A stretch of DNA of 64,000 bases from Sunxiuqinia indica (GCF_009847015.1 NZ_WVEM01000003.1:248001-312000), one strand, 5' to 3'; shown: positions 46,949 through 56,548, numbered from the stretch's first letter. Numbers and translations: made by a program. Notes: generated by a model not told the origin, from the sequence alone.

Positions 46949-48109
46949 TTACTCAAAGTAATTGAGGGTGCGGTAACCACCTTCACGCAACCAGGCATCT
47001 TTTTGCATGAGTTTGATGTCAGACTTGATCATGTCTTTAATCAAACTCGCTAAGTCATACTCCGGTTTCCAGCCCAATACAGTTTGTGATTTGGTCGGAT
47101 CGCCAATCAAGAGATCCACTTCGGTTGGACGGAAGTAAGCGGGATCGACAGCAACAAGAGGAATGGAGCTTTCAGCTTTCGCTTTTACCAGTTGCAAATA
47201 TTTCGCTCCAACTTTCTCAATAAATATTTTTTCATCGATGGAAGTGATGTGGCCTTTTTCGTCACTTCCTTCGCCTTTGAATGTGATTTCCAGTCCAACT
47301 TCCTGAGCGGTCAGTTTCACAAAGTCGCGGATTGTGGTGGTAATGCCGGTAGCTATTACATAGTCGTCAGCTTTTTCCTGTTGCAGAATCAGGTACATCG
47401 CTTTGATATAGTCTTTGGCATGTCCCCAATCTCGCTTCGATGAGAGGTTACCGAGGAAGAGCTGATCCTGTTGTCCGAGAACAATACGTGCAATGGCACG
47501 GGTGATTTTACGGGTTACAAAAGTTTCCCCGCGAATGGGTGACTCGTGGTTAAACAGAATCCCATTGCTGGCATGCATCTTATAAGCTTCACGGTAGTTG
47601 ACCGTAATCCAGTAGGCATACATCTTGGCAACGGCATAAGGTGAGCGCGGGTAGAACGGAGTGGTTTCCTTTTGTGGCACCTCCTGCACCAAACCATACA
47701 ATTCACTGGTTGATGCCTGGTAGATACGGGTTTTTTCGGTCAAGCCCAACAAACGAATTGCTTCTAACAGACGAAGTGTACCAATTCCATCGGCATTGGC
47801 AGTGTATTCCGGCGTGTCGAAACTTACCTTTACGTGGCTCATAGCGGCCAGGTTGTAGATCTCATCGGGCTTTGTTTCCTGAACAATCCGTGTGATGTTC
47901 ATACTGTCGGTCATGTCGCCATAATGCAGAAACAAGTTGCGGTTCTCTACGTGAGGATCCTGGTACAGGTGATCGATGCGGTCGGTGTTAAACAGGGATG
48001 AACGTCGTTTGATACCGTGTACGATATACCCTTTTTTTAAAAGATACTCGGCAAGGTAAGCACCGTCTTGTCCGGTAATACCGGTAATTAAAGCTACTTT
48101 TTGTGTCAT
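46949..48109 (-). CDS. gmd: GDP-mannose 4,6-dehydratase
   Basis: A 386-residue extended SDR enzyme forming GDP-4-keto-6-deoxy-D-mannose. [19 protein letters not shown] is the NADP site, [14 protein letters not shown] holds the catalytic Thr-Ser-Glu group, and [14 protein letters not shown] the Tyr-Lys pair. [21 protein letters not shown] is the substrate loop. Length is near the usual 370-380. First step of de novo GDP-L-fucose synthesis. Confidence 0.96.
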   Translation of the reverse strand: MTQKVALITGITGQDGAYLAEYLLKKGYIVHGIKRRSSLFNTDRIDHLYQDPHVENRNLFLHYGDMTDSMNITRIVQETKPDEIYNLAAMSHVKVSFDTPEYTANADGIGTLRLLEAIRLLGLTEKTRIYQASTSELYGLVQEVPQKETTPFYPRSPYAVAKMYAYWITVNYREAYKMHASNGILFNHESPIRGETFVTRKITRAIARIVLGQQDQLFLGNLSSKRDWGHAKDYIKAMYLILQQEKADDYVIATGITTTIRDFVKLTAQEVGLEITFKGEGSDEKGHITSIDEKIFIEKVGAKYLQLVKAKAESSIPLVAVDPAYFRPTEVDLLIGDPTKSQTVLGWKPEYDLASLIKDMIKSDIKLMQKDAWLREGGYRTLNYFE

Positions 48110-48861
48110 TGGATATTGTTTAAATAGTTTGGATATCGAGTTATTTGATGTTATTTAACACATAATGGTGGTTAGTTGTTTTTATTTTGGCTTTAAAGTT
48201 ATTGCTTTTACCCTAAATCCTATGAAGGGGACTTTGGTCTGGTGGTTTCCGAATTGTCAATTCTGTTTGGCTTGTTAAACCGAACCTTCGGCCGGGCGTT
48301 TTGACGGCCTTTGCGCTTTTCGCCTTGCGGCGAAGTGGGGGATTTGGCGTCGATCTGAAAAATCCGATCGGCTGAAAATCCGAATATCTGAAATTCTTGG
48401 TTCTACTATCTACTATCTACTATCTAATGTCTTGTTCTCTTTGCCCCAAACCCCAACTACTTTTTTGTCTTGATACCAAAAAGTATTCAAAAAAGATCAA
48501 GTCAAAGTTATCCTTCCACGCGCGTCAGGATTTTTTCTTTCCGGCGCACTGCCCGGGATACCCGCCAAAAATCCGTCCCTCCATCGCCGGCCCGGGCTAC
48601 TTTGACTGGCCATCGCGCTTTTCGCCTGTTGACGAAGTGTGGGACTTGGCAGCCCCAGGCGATAGGCTCGTTATTGTGAGCAAGGCGAAGCAATCTTTCA
48701 GCGTGTTGCTGTTGCTAATCTTGATACTTGTATCCGGTGATCTGTTTTCTGTTAAGCAAGAGGTATCCGAATTTTGCGTATTGCATGCTTGAGCTGTGTG
48801 GAGATGAAACCCTTGACAGTCAAAAATATGACATAACATATCAATTTGGCCCCTTGTTGAT
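48110..48861. repeat. Modular repeat copy 6 and spacer
   Basis: The CGGCCGGGCGTTTTGACGGCC module and hairpin occupy 48288-48345, followed by AATCCG-type and TACTATC microsatellite modules, then the core 48443-48640. A GAAGCAATCT fragment ends it near 48695. The sequence 48700-48861 shows no repeat or gene. Confidence 0.8.
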
Positions 48862-49095
48862 ATGTTCTATGATTCTATAGTAATGAGTAATTTGCAGTTG
48901 CTTATTAATAATCATTCTATATTATGTATTTCGATAAATGAATTTTGGAGATATCCGGTGATGTGTCGTAACTTGGAACATAAGATTGTTGAAAGTAAAC
49001 CGCCAGCTGGTCATCAACCATTCCTGCATAGCCGGCCGGATCGGAAGAAGAGGCTGGCGGATCTTTTGCAATATATCACAAAATTTAATTTTACC

Positions 49096-49782
49096 ATGAG
49101 TTACCAAGAAGATTTTGAACTCTGGAAAGAACAAATTGAAAACCTCGCTTTAGATGAGGTTAAGTTACCTAACCAGCCCATTGACGATTTTGTGGCGAGT
49201 ACCGAAGCCCTGGCTGTTGAAGCCAATAAGGATCGGGATGCTTTAATCGCTGCAGGCATGGATCCTACGCTTATTGATGATTTGGTGCCCCTAAGTGGCG
49301 CTTTACGTTATTGCCAGGCCAAATGGATGAGCGAATACCGTGCCCGCGAAGATGCCCAAAGAGAATGGATTGAACAGTCGCCGCAAGCTTATGAACTTCG
49401 TGATCAGCTGCTGCACCACTTTTCGTTTGCCTATCGTGATTATGACGATATTCAGAATAAGGTGATGCGTATTCGCGAAGGGGGCAGTCATGCCGATATG
49501 GTTCAAGACCTGGTGGAGATTGCCACCCTGGGCGAAAAGTATCCGGAGCCACTCAACGCCATCAATTTTGAGTTGAACTTGCTGGAGCAAGCACGCACGG
49601 TATCGCATGCTATGTCCGAGTTGTTGGCCGCAGCCAATGGTGCCGCAGGTGAAAGTAGCGAAACCAAACAGATGCGTGACAAGGCGTTTACTTTATTGTT
49701 TGAAAAAACCCGTATTATCCGTGATTTTGGACAGTATGTCTTTTGGAAAGACGAAGACCGAAAGAAACGGTATTATGCTTGA
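49096..49782 (+). CDS. Hypothetical helical protein
   Basis: A 228-residue, almost entirely alpha-helical acidic protein with no signal or membrane helix. I do not recognise a named family. The C-terminal block KQMRDKAFTLLFEKTRIIRDFGQYVFWKDEDRKKRYYA ends with conserved-looking aromatic and charged residues. ATG 49096 (MSYQEDFELW) is chosen; the open frame extends upstream to 48862, but that stretch looks non-coding. It is the only plus-strand gene inside the polysaccharide region and stands alone between repeats. Its stop codon is about 9 bp from a 41-bp-period array. Confidence 0.7.
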   Translation: MSYQEDFELWKEQIENLALDEVKLPNQPIDDFVASTEALAVEANKDRDALIAAGMDPTLIDDLVPLSGALRYCQAKWMSEYRAREDAQREWIEQSPQAYELRDQLLHHFSFAYRDYDDIQNKVMRIREGGSHADMVQDLVEIATLGEKYPEPLNAINFELNLLEQARTVSHAMSELLAAANGAAGESSETKQMRDKAFTLLFEKTRIIRDFGQYVFWKDEDRKKRYYA

Positions 49783-49790
49783 TTCTATTG

Positions 49791-50066
49791 GTCCCCGGGC
49801 GGATTTGACCCTCCCCGGGGGCTTTTCACCGTCCCCAGCGGGATTTGACCCTCCCCAACGTGAATTCTCCTATCCACAGCAAAAGTTGACCGTCCATAGC
49901 GGGATTTCTCCTAGCCACAATGAAAATTGACCGTCCACAATACGTTTTTTCTTGGCCACAGCGAGATTTGATCCTCCCCAACGGGATTTCTCCCATCCAT
50001 AGCAAAAATTGACCGCCCACAATGTAACTTGTCGTGTCCACGGTGAAGCATGACCTTTCCCGGGGC
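49791..50066. repeat. 20/21-bp alternating tandem array (41-bp dimers)
   Basis: About 14 degenerate units beginning TCC(A/C)C, lengths alternating 20 and 21 from the fourth unit on. Odd/even units differ: one type ends TTCTCCTA, the other TTGACCG, giving a 41-bp higher-order repeat (for example units at about 49852-49892, 49893-49933 and 49975-50015). No spacers of the CRISPR kind. Confidence 0.85.
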
Positions 50067-50149
50067 ATTTTCTCATCTGCCAAAGCCAAAAGCTCTGAAC
50101 CCTTTCTCCTCCTTTTAAAGGAGTACCCAAGCGCAGCACCGGGGGAGGT

Positions 50150-50440
50150 GGTTGCATGCTGTTGTTGGGACGTTGCCCCAAACCCCAACTACTTTTTTGT
50201 CTTGATACCAAAAAGTATTCAAAAAAGATCAAGTCAAAGTTATCCTTCCACGCGCGTAAGGATTTTTTCTTTCCGGTGCACTGCCCGGGATACCCGCCAA
50301 AAATCCTTCCCTCCACCGCCGGCCCGGGCTACTTTGACTGGCCATCGCGCTTTTCGCCTTTCGGCGAAGTGGGGGATTTGACTGGCTCAAGCTATGAGCT
50401 CGTCATCGTGAACTTGTTTCAGGATCTTTCAGCGGATTAG
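50150..50440. repeat. Modular repeat copy 7
   Basis: Core 50174-50370 with the TACTTTTT/AAAAAGTA hairpin, GC-rich part, TTCGCC/GGCGAA hairpin and a TGAACTTGTTTCAGG end at 50403. Confidence 0.88.
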
Positions 50441-50454
50441 GGTCTACTGCAATC

Positions 50455-50795
50455 TGATCGTCCGAAAATCCGAATATCTAAAAATCTTGGTTCTACTATC
50501 TACTATCTAAAATCTTGTTCTCTTTGCCCCAAACCCCAACTACTTTTTTGTCTTGATACCAAAAAGTATTCAAAAAAGATCAAGTCAAAGTTATCCTTCC
50601 ACGCGCGTCAGGATTTTTTCTTTCCGGCGCACTGCCCGGGATACCCGCCAAAAATCCTTCCCTCCACCGCTGGCCTGGGCTACTTTGACTGGCCATCGCG
50701 CTTTTCGCCTTTCGGCGAAGTGGAGGACTTGACTGGCTCAAGCTATGAGTTCGTCATCCTGAACTTGTTTCAGGATCTTTCAGCGGATTGCCGCT
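50455..50795. repeat. Modular repeat copy 8
   Basis: Preceded by the AATCCGAATATC and TACTATC module; core 50526-50722; ends with the CCTGAACTTG hairpin at 50754. Nearly the same as copy 7. Confidence 0.88.
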
Positions 50796-50854
50796 ATCTC
50801 ACCATTTCATCATCCAAACTCTTGATTCTATTTTTTAATATCAAGTGCCTGGTT

Positions 50855-51175
50855 CTTGCAGCTTATGTTGGGGCGTTGCCCCAAACCCCATTTCATTTCT
50901 TTTCCGATGAATCGAGAGATCCATATAATGCCATTAAAATAAACAATAGAATTATATGAAAAGAAACGAAACGAACATGAATTTTAAGATGTGAAAATTC
51001 ACAAACAAGCATATTAAAAATTCATCGTGAGTTACATCGAATGCAAATGAAATAAGCAATTTTAATGAGATGAAACAAAGAAAAATCAAGTCAAACCGAA
51101 CCCTCGGCCGGGCGTTTTGACGGCCTTTGCGCTTTTCGCCTTTCGGCGAAGTGGGGGACTTAGCGTCGATCTGAA
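50855..51175. repeat. Variant repeat modules (second copy)
   Basis: Repeats the 44740-44940 variant: CCCCATTTCATTTCTTTTCC, an internal insert with CACAAACAAGCAT like 44565, then CGGCCGGGCGTTTTGACGGCC and the TTCGCC/GGCGAA hairpin. Confidence 0.8.
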
Positions 51176-51515
51176 AAATCCGATCGTCCGAAAATCCGAA
51201 TATCTAAAAATCTTGGTTCTACTATCTACTATCTAAAATCTTGTTCTCTTTGCCCCAAACCCCAACTACTTTTTTGTCTTGATACCAAAAAGTATTCAAA
51301 AAAGATCAAGTCAAAGTTATCCTTCCACGCGCGTCAGGATTTTTTCTTTCCGGCGCACTGCCCTGGATACCCGCCAAAAATCCTTCCCTCCACCGCCGGC
51401 CCGGGCTACTTTGACAGGCCATCGCCTTTTCGCCTTTCGGCGAAGTGGGGAATTAAGCGCCCCAAGTCATGATCTCGTCATCGTGAACTTGTTTCCGGAT
51501 CTTTCTGGGGATTCC
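51176..51515. repeat. Modular repeat copy 9
   Basis: Core 51252-51450 after the AATCCG/TACTATC module, ending with a slightly altered TGAACTTGTTTCCGG hairpin at 51478. Confidence 0.88.
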
Positions 51516-51689
51516 TCACTGCTTGTTAAGTATTTTTTTCCTTATCCTGAAGGGGTTATACGATAATAGCCCCGGACAACGCCCCGGGGAAAAATGCGTT
51601 AGTCGTTGAGATGGCGCAACCAATAGGTGTTGAAATGTGCAGAGGTTTCATGCGCCATAATGGAAAACGTCAACCAGGAGCGGATTATA

Positions 51690-51786
51690 AATTTCAAGGT
51701 GGAAAGATGCGGATTGCAAATCCACTCAGCATCGGTAATGGGATTACAAATCCCAGGTTAAATGGTCAGGATTACAAATCCTGACC
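51690..51786. repeat. Series of palindromes around ATTACAAAT
   Basis: Four palindromes of rising quality: a decayed one near 51692, GGATT-GCA-AATCC (51711-51723), TGGGATT-ACA-AATCCCA (51739-51755) and a 10-bp stem GGTCAGGATT with ACA loop (51764-51786). They abut the end of the RAYT fragment. Confidence 0.8.
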
Positions 51787-51957
51787 AGCCCGGTTTGTTT
51801 CCTGCCAGAATTTATAGGTTTTCACCCGGTTGTCGAACTTGCCTGCATACCTGAAACGGTATAACATCCATTCTTTTCGACTTCCCGGTTCTGTTTCAAT
51901 CATTTTTAAAATGGTTTTTTGAACAATACGCATGTTTATTGTCGTTACAAACGACAA
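51772..51957 (-). pseudogene. Fragment of a REP-associated tyrosine transposase (RAYT)
   Basis: A 61-residue frame covering the middle of a Y1/IS200-like RAYT: TILKMIETEPGSRKEWMLYRFRYAGK followed by YKFWQETNRA matches the family pattern RKEWLLWxFxxAGxxN...YQFWQxxNHP. The N-terminal HUH motif, the catalytic Tyr and everything after FWQ are missing; the frame ends inside a palindrome. Similar palindromes flank both sides, as expected for a RAYT with its REP-like substrates. Non-functional relic. Confidence 0.7.
51940..51956. repeat. Palindrome at the other end of the RAYT fragment
   Basis: TGTCGTT-ACA-AACGACA, a 7-bp stem with the same ACA loop as the palindromes at 51739-51786. Confidence 0.7.
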
Positions 51958-51964
51958 CCAGCTT

Positions 51965-51998
51965 CCCCCTCGTCTTAGCGCCAGCGGTGACGAGGGGG
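51965..51998. repeat. Long GC hairpin after the glycosyltransferase operon
   Basis: CCCCCTCGTC and GACGAGGGGG form a 10-bp stem around 14 nt. It is 10 bp past the last stop codon of the operon but lacks a T-run, so it may be a transcript-stabilising hairpin rather than a terminator. Confidence 0.6.
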
Positions 51999-52008
51999 AG
52001 TTGGAATA

Positions 52009-53124
52009 TTAATTCATTAATTCTTGGTATAAGCGGATTATGTTTTGTGCCATAACGCTTTTCTTAAATACGGTCTGATATCTTTGCTGAGCGTTCTCTC
52101 CAAATTTCTTTGTTAGAACGTCGTCTCTGCCCATTCTTATTAATGCTTGGGCCAAAGCGGCTGAATTTTTAGGTTCAACAGTGATACCTGTTATATTATC
52201 TTGTGTTACCCAAGGCACTCCGGATCCGTTTATATTGGTTGCTACAATAGGGCAACCAAACGACATAGCTTCAATCAACACGACTCCAAAAGCTTCTGAA
52301 CGTTCCGTTGAGGGGAGGCAATAAATATTTGCTCTGCGGTAATATTCGCCAAGTTGATCAAACGGAATATTTCCTAAAAGCTTTACTTTATGTTCTAACC
52401 TGTTGTTGGTGATTTGCTGTTCGAGTTTTTTGCGAAGTATTCCTGTTCCTCCAATTAAAACGACATAGTTATCAGGTAGTGATTTTGCTGCGTTGATCAA
52501 ATAATCAAATCCTTTGTAGTAGATTAGTCGACCGATGCTGAAAATTACTTTTTTATCCCGGTATTTTTCTTCCAGTTGTTCTCTGAAATCTTTATTTGAA
52601 GGGAATTCACTGTTTGCGATTCCAATTGGGATTACAGTACATTTATCTCGATACGGTGCTAATACTTCGGATCCTTCGAGGTAGTTTGGTGTGGTGACAA
52701 TGATTTTGTCAGCTCTCTTCAATAGGGCGGATTGAAAGGGACCATAAAGCTTCTTAAGTGTCTTTTGTTTTATGATATCACTATGCCAATGGACAATAAT
52801 TTTGCCTTTAAATGGAACCGACTGTAGTGCAATAGCTCCCATTGGGTTTGGGACATGAAGATGGATGATGTCGTATTTTTTGTAGATCTTTCTCAATTGT
52901 TGGAAGATGGAAAAAGACAGTGGTGACGAAAAGGCAGAAGTAACAGTTGATGAACGATAAATGCAGTATTCCTTTTCTTCAGTTATTGAATTGCGTTTGT
53001 CATTAAAGCATAATACATCATTTCTATAACCGAATTTGTTCAGGGTTTCAACGATGTCGAAATTTACCTTCTCGATACCACCCCAGTATGGCGGAAAATA
53101 TTTCCCTATATGTAATACCTTCAT
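52009..53124 (-). CDS. Glycosyltransferase, GT4-like (GT-B)
   Basis: A 371-residue cytoplasmic GT-B enzyme. The N-terminal half starts KVLHIGKYFPPYWGGIEKV with the glycine-rich acceptor loop and has HLHVPNPMGAIAL. The C-terminal half has IFSIGRLIYYKGFDYLI and the nucleotide-sugar motif ERSEAFGVVLIEAMSFGCPIVAT, with the retaining EX7E pattern. Start at ATG 53122-53124 rather than 30 bases upstream, giving a 7-bp gap to the preceding gene. Donor and acceptor cannot be told; it is the last gene of the operon. Confidence 0.9.
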   Translation of the reverse strand: MKVLHIGKYFPPYWGGIEKVNFDIVETLNKFGYRNDVLCFNDKRNSITEEKEYCIYRSSTVTSAFSSPLSFSIFQQLRKIYKKYDIIHLHVPNPMGAIALQSVPFKGKIIVHWHSDIIKQKTLKKLYGPFQSALLKRADKIIVTTPNYLEGSEVLAPYRDKCTVIPIGIANSEFPSNKDFREQLEEKYRDKKVIFSIGRLIYYKGFDYLINAAKSLPDNYVVLIGGTGILRKKLEQQITNNRLEHKVKLLGNIPFDQLGEYYRRANIYCLPSTERSEAFGVVLIEAMSFGCPIVATNINGSGVPWVTQDNITGITVEPKNSAALAQALIRMGRDDVLTKKFGENAQQRYQTVFKKSVMAQNIIRLYQELMN

Positions 53125-53131
53125 ATGATGT

Positions 53132-54169
53132 TTAGAGTTTACAGATGAAATCATTTATCTTTTGAGCTGATTTTTTCCATGAGAAACGTTGGATATTTTC
53201 GTATCCTTTTCGTATCATCTCATCTCGGAGTTTTGTATTAGACGAAACTTTGTCCAGAGCATGAATAATGCTTTTAACCGAATTGGGGTCGATGTACTCA
53301 GCTGCTTTGCCACAGGCTTCGGGTAGACTTGTTACATTAGAAGCGATAACCGGGAGTCCGTGTGCCATTGCTTCTAATGGAGGTATTCCAAAACCTTCGT
53401 AAAGGGAAGGGTAAACGAAAATCTCAGATTCGCTATAATATTTGTGTAGAGTTTCATCTGCAACGTAACCTGTGAAAACAACGTTGTTGTTAGTTGGTAA
53501 ATCAAGTTTCGAAAATGAATTTTGTTTTCCTCCAACGACAATAAGCCTGTAATCTTTGTTATTCCATAGAATAAATGCATTGATAAGTCGCTTTAGATTT
53601 TTCCTTGGGTCTAATGAGCCTACGGCTAAAATATGTTTATAACGTTTGTTTTTAACTAAGTCACACCTACACGGTTCTACGGCATTATAGATTACTTCTA
53701 TTATTGAGGGATCGATTTTTAATTTCTTAGTAATGATTTCCTTTGAATAATTGCTTACCGTCAATATAAAACGGCTATTTTTAGCTGTAAACGGTATAAG
53801 TATGCGGTAAAATAAGTAGTATTTTTTACTAAACCATTCTGGATGTTCCCAGAATGAAAGGTCATGAATCGTTGTGATTTTGTTTTTATAGAAGACAGGA
53901 CCTAAGCCTGAAAAATTTAGTAAAATTGGATTGCCTTTTGATTTTAAAAATGTTGGAATTGTGATTTGTTCCCATCGCAATGGGGTGCCGGAACCTATCC
54001 GCACAATATGACTGAGGATAACCTTTTCAGTATTGGAAATCGCGCAATTCAATGGGACAAGTATACGAATATCATCGTCTATTTGTATTAAGTGCTTTGT
54101 TATTTGAAGTGCAAATTTTTGAACTCCTGTAATTTGTTGGGTGAGAAATTTGCCATTTATATAAATCAT
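53132..54169 (-). CDS. Glycosyltransferase, GT4-like (mannosyltransferase-type)
   Basis: A 345-residue GT-B protein. The start MIYINGKFLTQQITGVQKFALQI and TIHDLSFWEHPEWFSKKYYLFY resemble the mannosyl/rhamnosyl transferases of O-antigen loci. The donor domain has ILAVGSLDPRKNLKRLINAF and PSLYEGFGIPPLEAMAHGLPVIASN. Its start overlaps the wzy-like gene by 4 bp (ATGA), so translation is coupled. GDP-linked sugars are available from gmd and fcl, which fits, but the donor is not proven. Confidence 0.9.
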   Translation of the reverse strand: MIYINGKFLTQQITGVQKFALQITKHLIQIDDDIRILVPLNCAISNTEKVILSHIVRIGSGTPLRWEQITIPTFLKSKGNPILLNFSGLGPVFYKNKITTIHDLSFWEHPEWFSKKYYLFYRILIPFTAKNSRFILTVSNYSKEIITKKLKIDPSIIEVIYNAVEPCRCDLVKNKRYKHILAVGSLDPRKNLKRLINAFILWNNKDYRLIVVGGKQNSFSKLDLPTNNNVVFTGYVADETLHKYYSESEIFVYPSLYEGFGIPPLEAMAHGLPVIASNVTSLPEACGKAAEYIDPNSVKSIIHALDKVSSNTKLRDEMIRKGYENIQRFSWKKSAQKINDFICKL

Positions 54170-55374
54170 AATTGTTCGGATTTTTGGAGTTTCTTTTGTG
54201 ATCGAGCAATACTTAAGAGAAAAATGAAGAAAAGGATTACTACGTACGATGCATAGAATCGTATATTGACTAATAATAGGGTTCGAAAACTTTGAATGAA
54301 GAAAAGAACAAGTAAAGGATAGATATATAGTCCAATTATTTTGCCCGCAATAAAACTATTATAAGCTAACCTTGAGATTCTACCCAGCAAGGCAGCAATT
54401 AAAATACCGAAATATCCAAAATCTATGAAAAGCTCCCCCCAAGCTGTGAAATTATTATATTCCTTACTTCCATACCTACTTAGCAAATTTCCTAGAGCTA
54501 CACCTGTTTCAGAATTTGGTGCAAAAAACTTGTAAAATGTTCTTCCAGAGATGGGGAGGAAATCTTTGGGAAAGCTCTCATAAAGCAATATCTGAAAGTT
54601 ATTGATTGATGTTGAAAAATACATGGAAAATCTATAGAAGAGGTATTCTACAGGTTCATATTTCTCGTTATAAACAGGGCTCATATAGGATCTAAGGAGT
54701 TCGGAGGACCAAACAATAATTAATATAACTAGTCCTGCAAACATCATTTTTTTGATTAGTATAGGATCAAAACGGACAACGATGATAGCTATAGGAATAA
54801 TGAGCTCTATTAGTGCAATTCGTTCTGCTGTAAAGACAACCCTAAAAACTGATAGAAGTACAATTAATATTGTGAGTCTTTTATATTTAATCTTAGAGTA
54901 GAACTTATAAGAAAGAAATGACAAAATAACCGTGCCAATTCCGAAGTTTGTTAAAGTTTTAATGCTTGTTTCTTCTTTCAGGCTTTGACTACTACTTAGC
55001 ATTCCAGAAGTTATTAATTTAAGAATATAGGCTTTCAGGTTAAGGATTACATCCTTAAACCAAAATAAATATCCAAAAACAGTAAGAAATCCAAAAACAG
55101 TTAATGTGATAACAATTATCTGCCGATACCTAGTGTTGATTGAATTGATTTCTTCAGGGGTTCTATAGACTGAAGATTTATAGTTCAAACTTCCAATAAC
55201 GAATGCTGCCGTAAAAATAAAATAGAGTAGTATTCCCAGACCTGATGAATGTTTTGGAACTTTGGCAAAATCCATCATCAAAGTGCTAGATGTCAGTACA
55301 AAAGCCGATAGAGCAATGGTGTTAATCGAGAATACTAAGAGTGAGGGATTTAGATATTTCAAATATTTAGGCAT
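54166..55374 (-). CDS. wzy: Putative O-antigen/polysaccharide polymerase (Wzy-like)
   Basis: A 402-residue protein with about 10-11 transmembrane helices and one larger extracytoplasmic stretch near residues 225-310 (RSYMSPVYNEKYEPVEYLFYRF to NFTAWGELFIDFGYFGI). Wzy proteins link lipid-linked repeat units in the periplasm and are so variable that hydropathy and position are the main evidence. It lies between glycosyltransferases in a locus that has a flippase and no other polymerase. The ending WGELFIDFGYFGILIAALLGR is common in Wzy proteins. Confidence 0.75.
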   Translation of the reverse strand: MPKYLKYLNPSLLVFSINTIALSAFVLTSSTLMMDFAKVPKHSSGLGILLYFIFTAAFVIGSLNYKSSVYRTPEEINSINTRYRQIIVITLTVFGFLTVFGYLFWFKDVILNLKAYILKLITSGMLSSSQSLKEETSIKTLTNFGIGTVILSFLSYKFYSKIKYKRLTILIVLLSVFRVVFTAERIALIELIIPIAIIVVRFDPILIKKMMFAGLVILIIVWSSELLRSYMSPVYNEKYEPVEYLFYRFSMYFSTSINNFQILLYESFPKDFLPISGRTFYKFFAPNSETGVALGNLLSRYGSKEYNNFTAWGELFIDFGYFGILIAALLGRISRLAYNSFIAGKIIGLYIYPLLVLFFIQSFRTLLLVNIRFYASYVVILFFIFLLSIARSQKKLQKSEQL

Positions 55375-56548
55375 GCTCCATGATTTTAATCAACAACAGA
55401 CTGTTACTCTTCCATGAATGTAGTTTCGACTTCTTAATGGCTTGACTTTTATTTGGTTTTTCAGCCAATTCTGCATTAGATAGAGCGGTAATAAATTCAC
55501 TTCTTTCGCATAAAATGACAAACGGTTCATTTTTCTTTTCTAGATCAATGGTGCGTGTTGCAATTACGGTGAGTCCGCATATTCCGTACTCATATAGTTT
55601 CATGGGGCTTCGCGAATCGTTAATCTCATTGCGAATAAAAGGTAATAGGCCAACGTGACACTTCTTTAGAACTTGTGGTAAAAATTTATACTCTATTGGC
55701 CCCCAAAAAAAACAGTTGGTCTTATTGCCAATCGCAGAATAGAACTTTGAATTTGATACTGTTCCAAAAAAATGAAAATTATAATTGGGAAACCGTGAAG
55801 TTATTTGTTTAATTATCTCATAGTCTATGCGATTATCAATAGCTCCAACATAGACAATTTGAAGAGATTTCTCTGAGAGCTTATCATTTAATTCCTTTCT
55901 TTTTAGCTCTGAGGGGTCTTCTGATAGGTAAAAATCGCTATCTACTCCATTTTCAATTACTCTTATTGCACTTTGCCCAACTCTGGATTTCTCTAAGTAG
56001 TTTTTTAAAGCAGTTGATGTGACTATAACAGTATCTGCCTTTTGTACTATCGCTTTTTCAAATATGGAAGTTCGCTCTGTTGAGAACTCTGGATAGATAT
56101 CAGTTGCTCTATAAAATAACTTCTTGTAAGCAATAGAATTTGCCATGAAACTAAAAACAGGATTTTCTACAATGAGAAAATCAACAGAGTTAAACTTATG
56201 CTTTTGTAATTGATGATGAAAAATTGGAATTAAGTTGTTCTGTTTTTTTAGCGTATAGTTTCTATTGATGAATTTCCCTATAGCATACGGAAATATAGAA
56301 AAAGGAATAAATTCCTTGTATAAATAATCGGTCTTGTAAATGCCTTTTAGTGAGGATGAAAGCTTTAGTGCGAATCTTTTTCGGAATGCACTCTTGAATA
56401 GATTTATAAAGTGGAAAATAGAAATTGGAGTAGAAATTACAAGCACTTCATAACCAAGTTTACTTAGTTGGTGAGCATAGTGATGACTTCCTACTTTATA
56501 CACGTCTTTAGAAAAACCATGGGTACAAATGATAATTTTTTTTGGCAT
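55367..56548 (-). CDS. Glycosyltransferase, GT-B fold
   Basis: A 393-residue protein starting KKIIICTHGFSKDVYKVGSHHYAHQLSKLGYEV, a GT-B N-terminal domain. Its C-terminal half has QIVYVGAIDNRIDYEIIKQI and SRSPMKLYEYGICGLTVIATR, where the KxxEY...PV-type loop binds the sugar nucleotide. It resembles TuaH/GumK-like transferases, some of which use UDP-glucuronate, the product of the ugd in this locus; that is only suggestive. ATG 56546-56548 is chosen over one 30 bases upstream. It overlaps the wzy-like gene by 8 bp. Confidence 0.82.
   Translation of the reverse strand: MPKKIIICTHGFSKDVYKVGSHHYAHQLSKLGYEVLVISTPISIFHFINLFKSAFRKRFALKLSSSLKGIYKTDYLYKEFIPFSIFPYAIGKFINRNYTLKKQNNLIPIFHHQLQKHKFNSVDFLIVENPVFSFMANSIAYKKLFYRATDIYPEFSTERTSIFEKAIVQKADTVIVTSTALKNYLEKSRVGQSAIRVIENGVDSDFYLSEDPSELKRKELNDKLSEKSLQIVYVGAIDNRIDYEIIKQITSRFPNYNFHFFGTVSNSKFYSAIGNKTNCFFWGPIEYKFLPQVLKKCHVGLLPFIRNEINDSRSPMKLYEYGICGLTVIATRTIDLEKKNEPFVILCERSEFITALSNAELAEKPNKSQAIKKSKLHSWKSNSLLLIKIMEHA

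Noticed and set aside
48862-49095. Upstream extension of the 228-residue hypothetical protein
   Set aside because: Composition changes at MSYQEDF and the upstream residues look like translated non-coding DNA, so I used ATG 49096.
49791-50066. CRISPR array or plasmid iteron origin
   Set aside because: Units are contiguous without unique spacers, so not CRISPR. No Rep or partition gene is nearby, and only a loose CTATCCACA likeness to a DnaA box is seen, so an origin is not supported.
43684-51566. Open frames of 60-130 codons recurring in the modular repeat (peptides with LFCLDTKKYSKKIKSKLSF or IPKSIQKRSSQSYPS)
   Set aside because: Two frames of the same repeat are open at once, copies differ by indels (for example an extra T at 44401-44408) and by changes with no codon-position bias, and no start signal is conserved. 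The openness follows from the repeat's composition.
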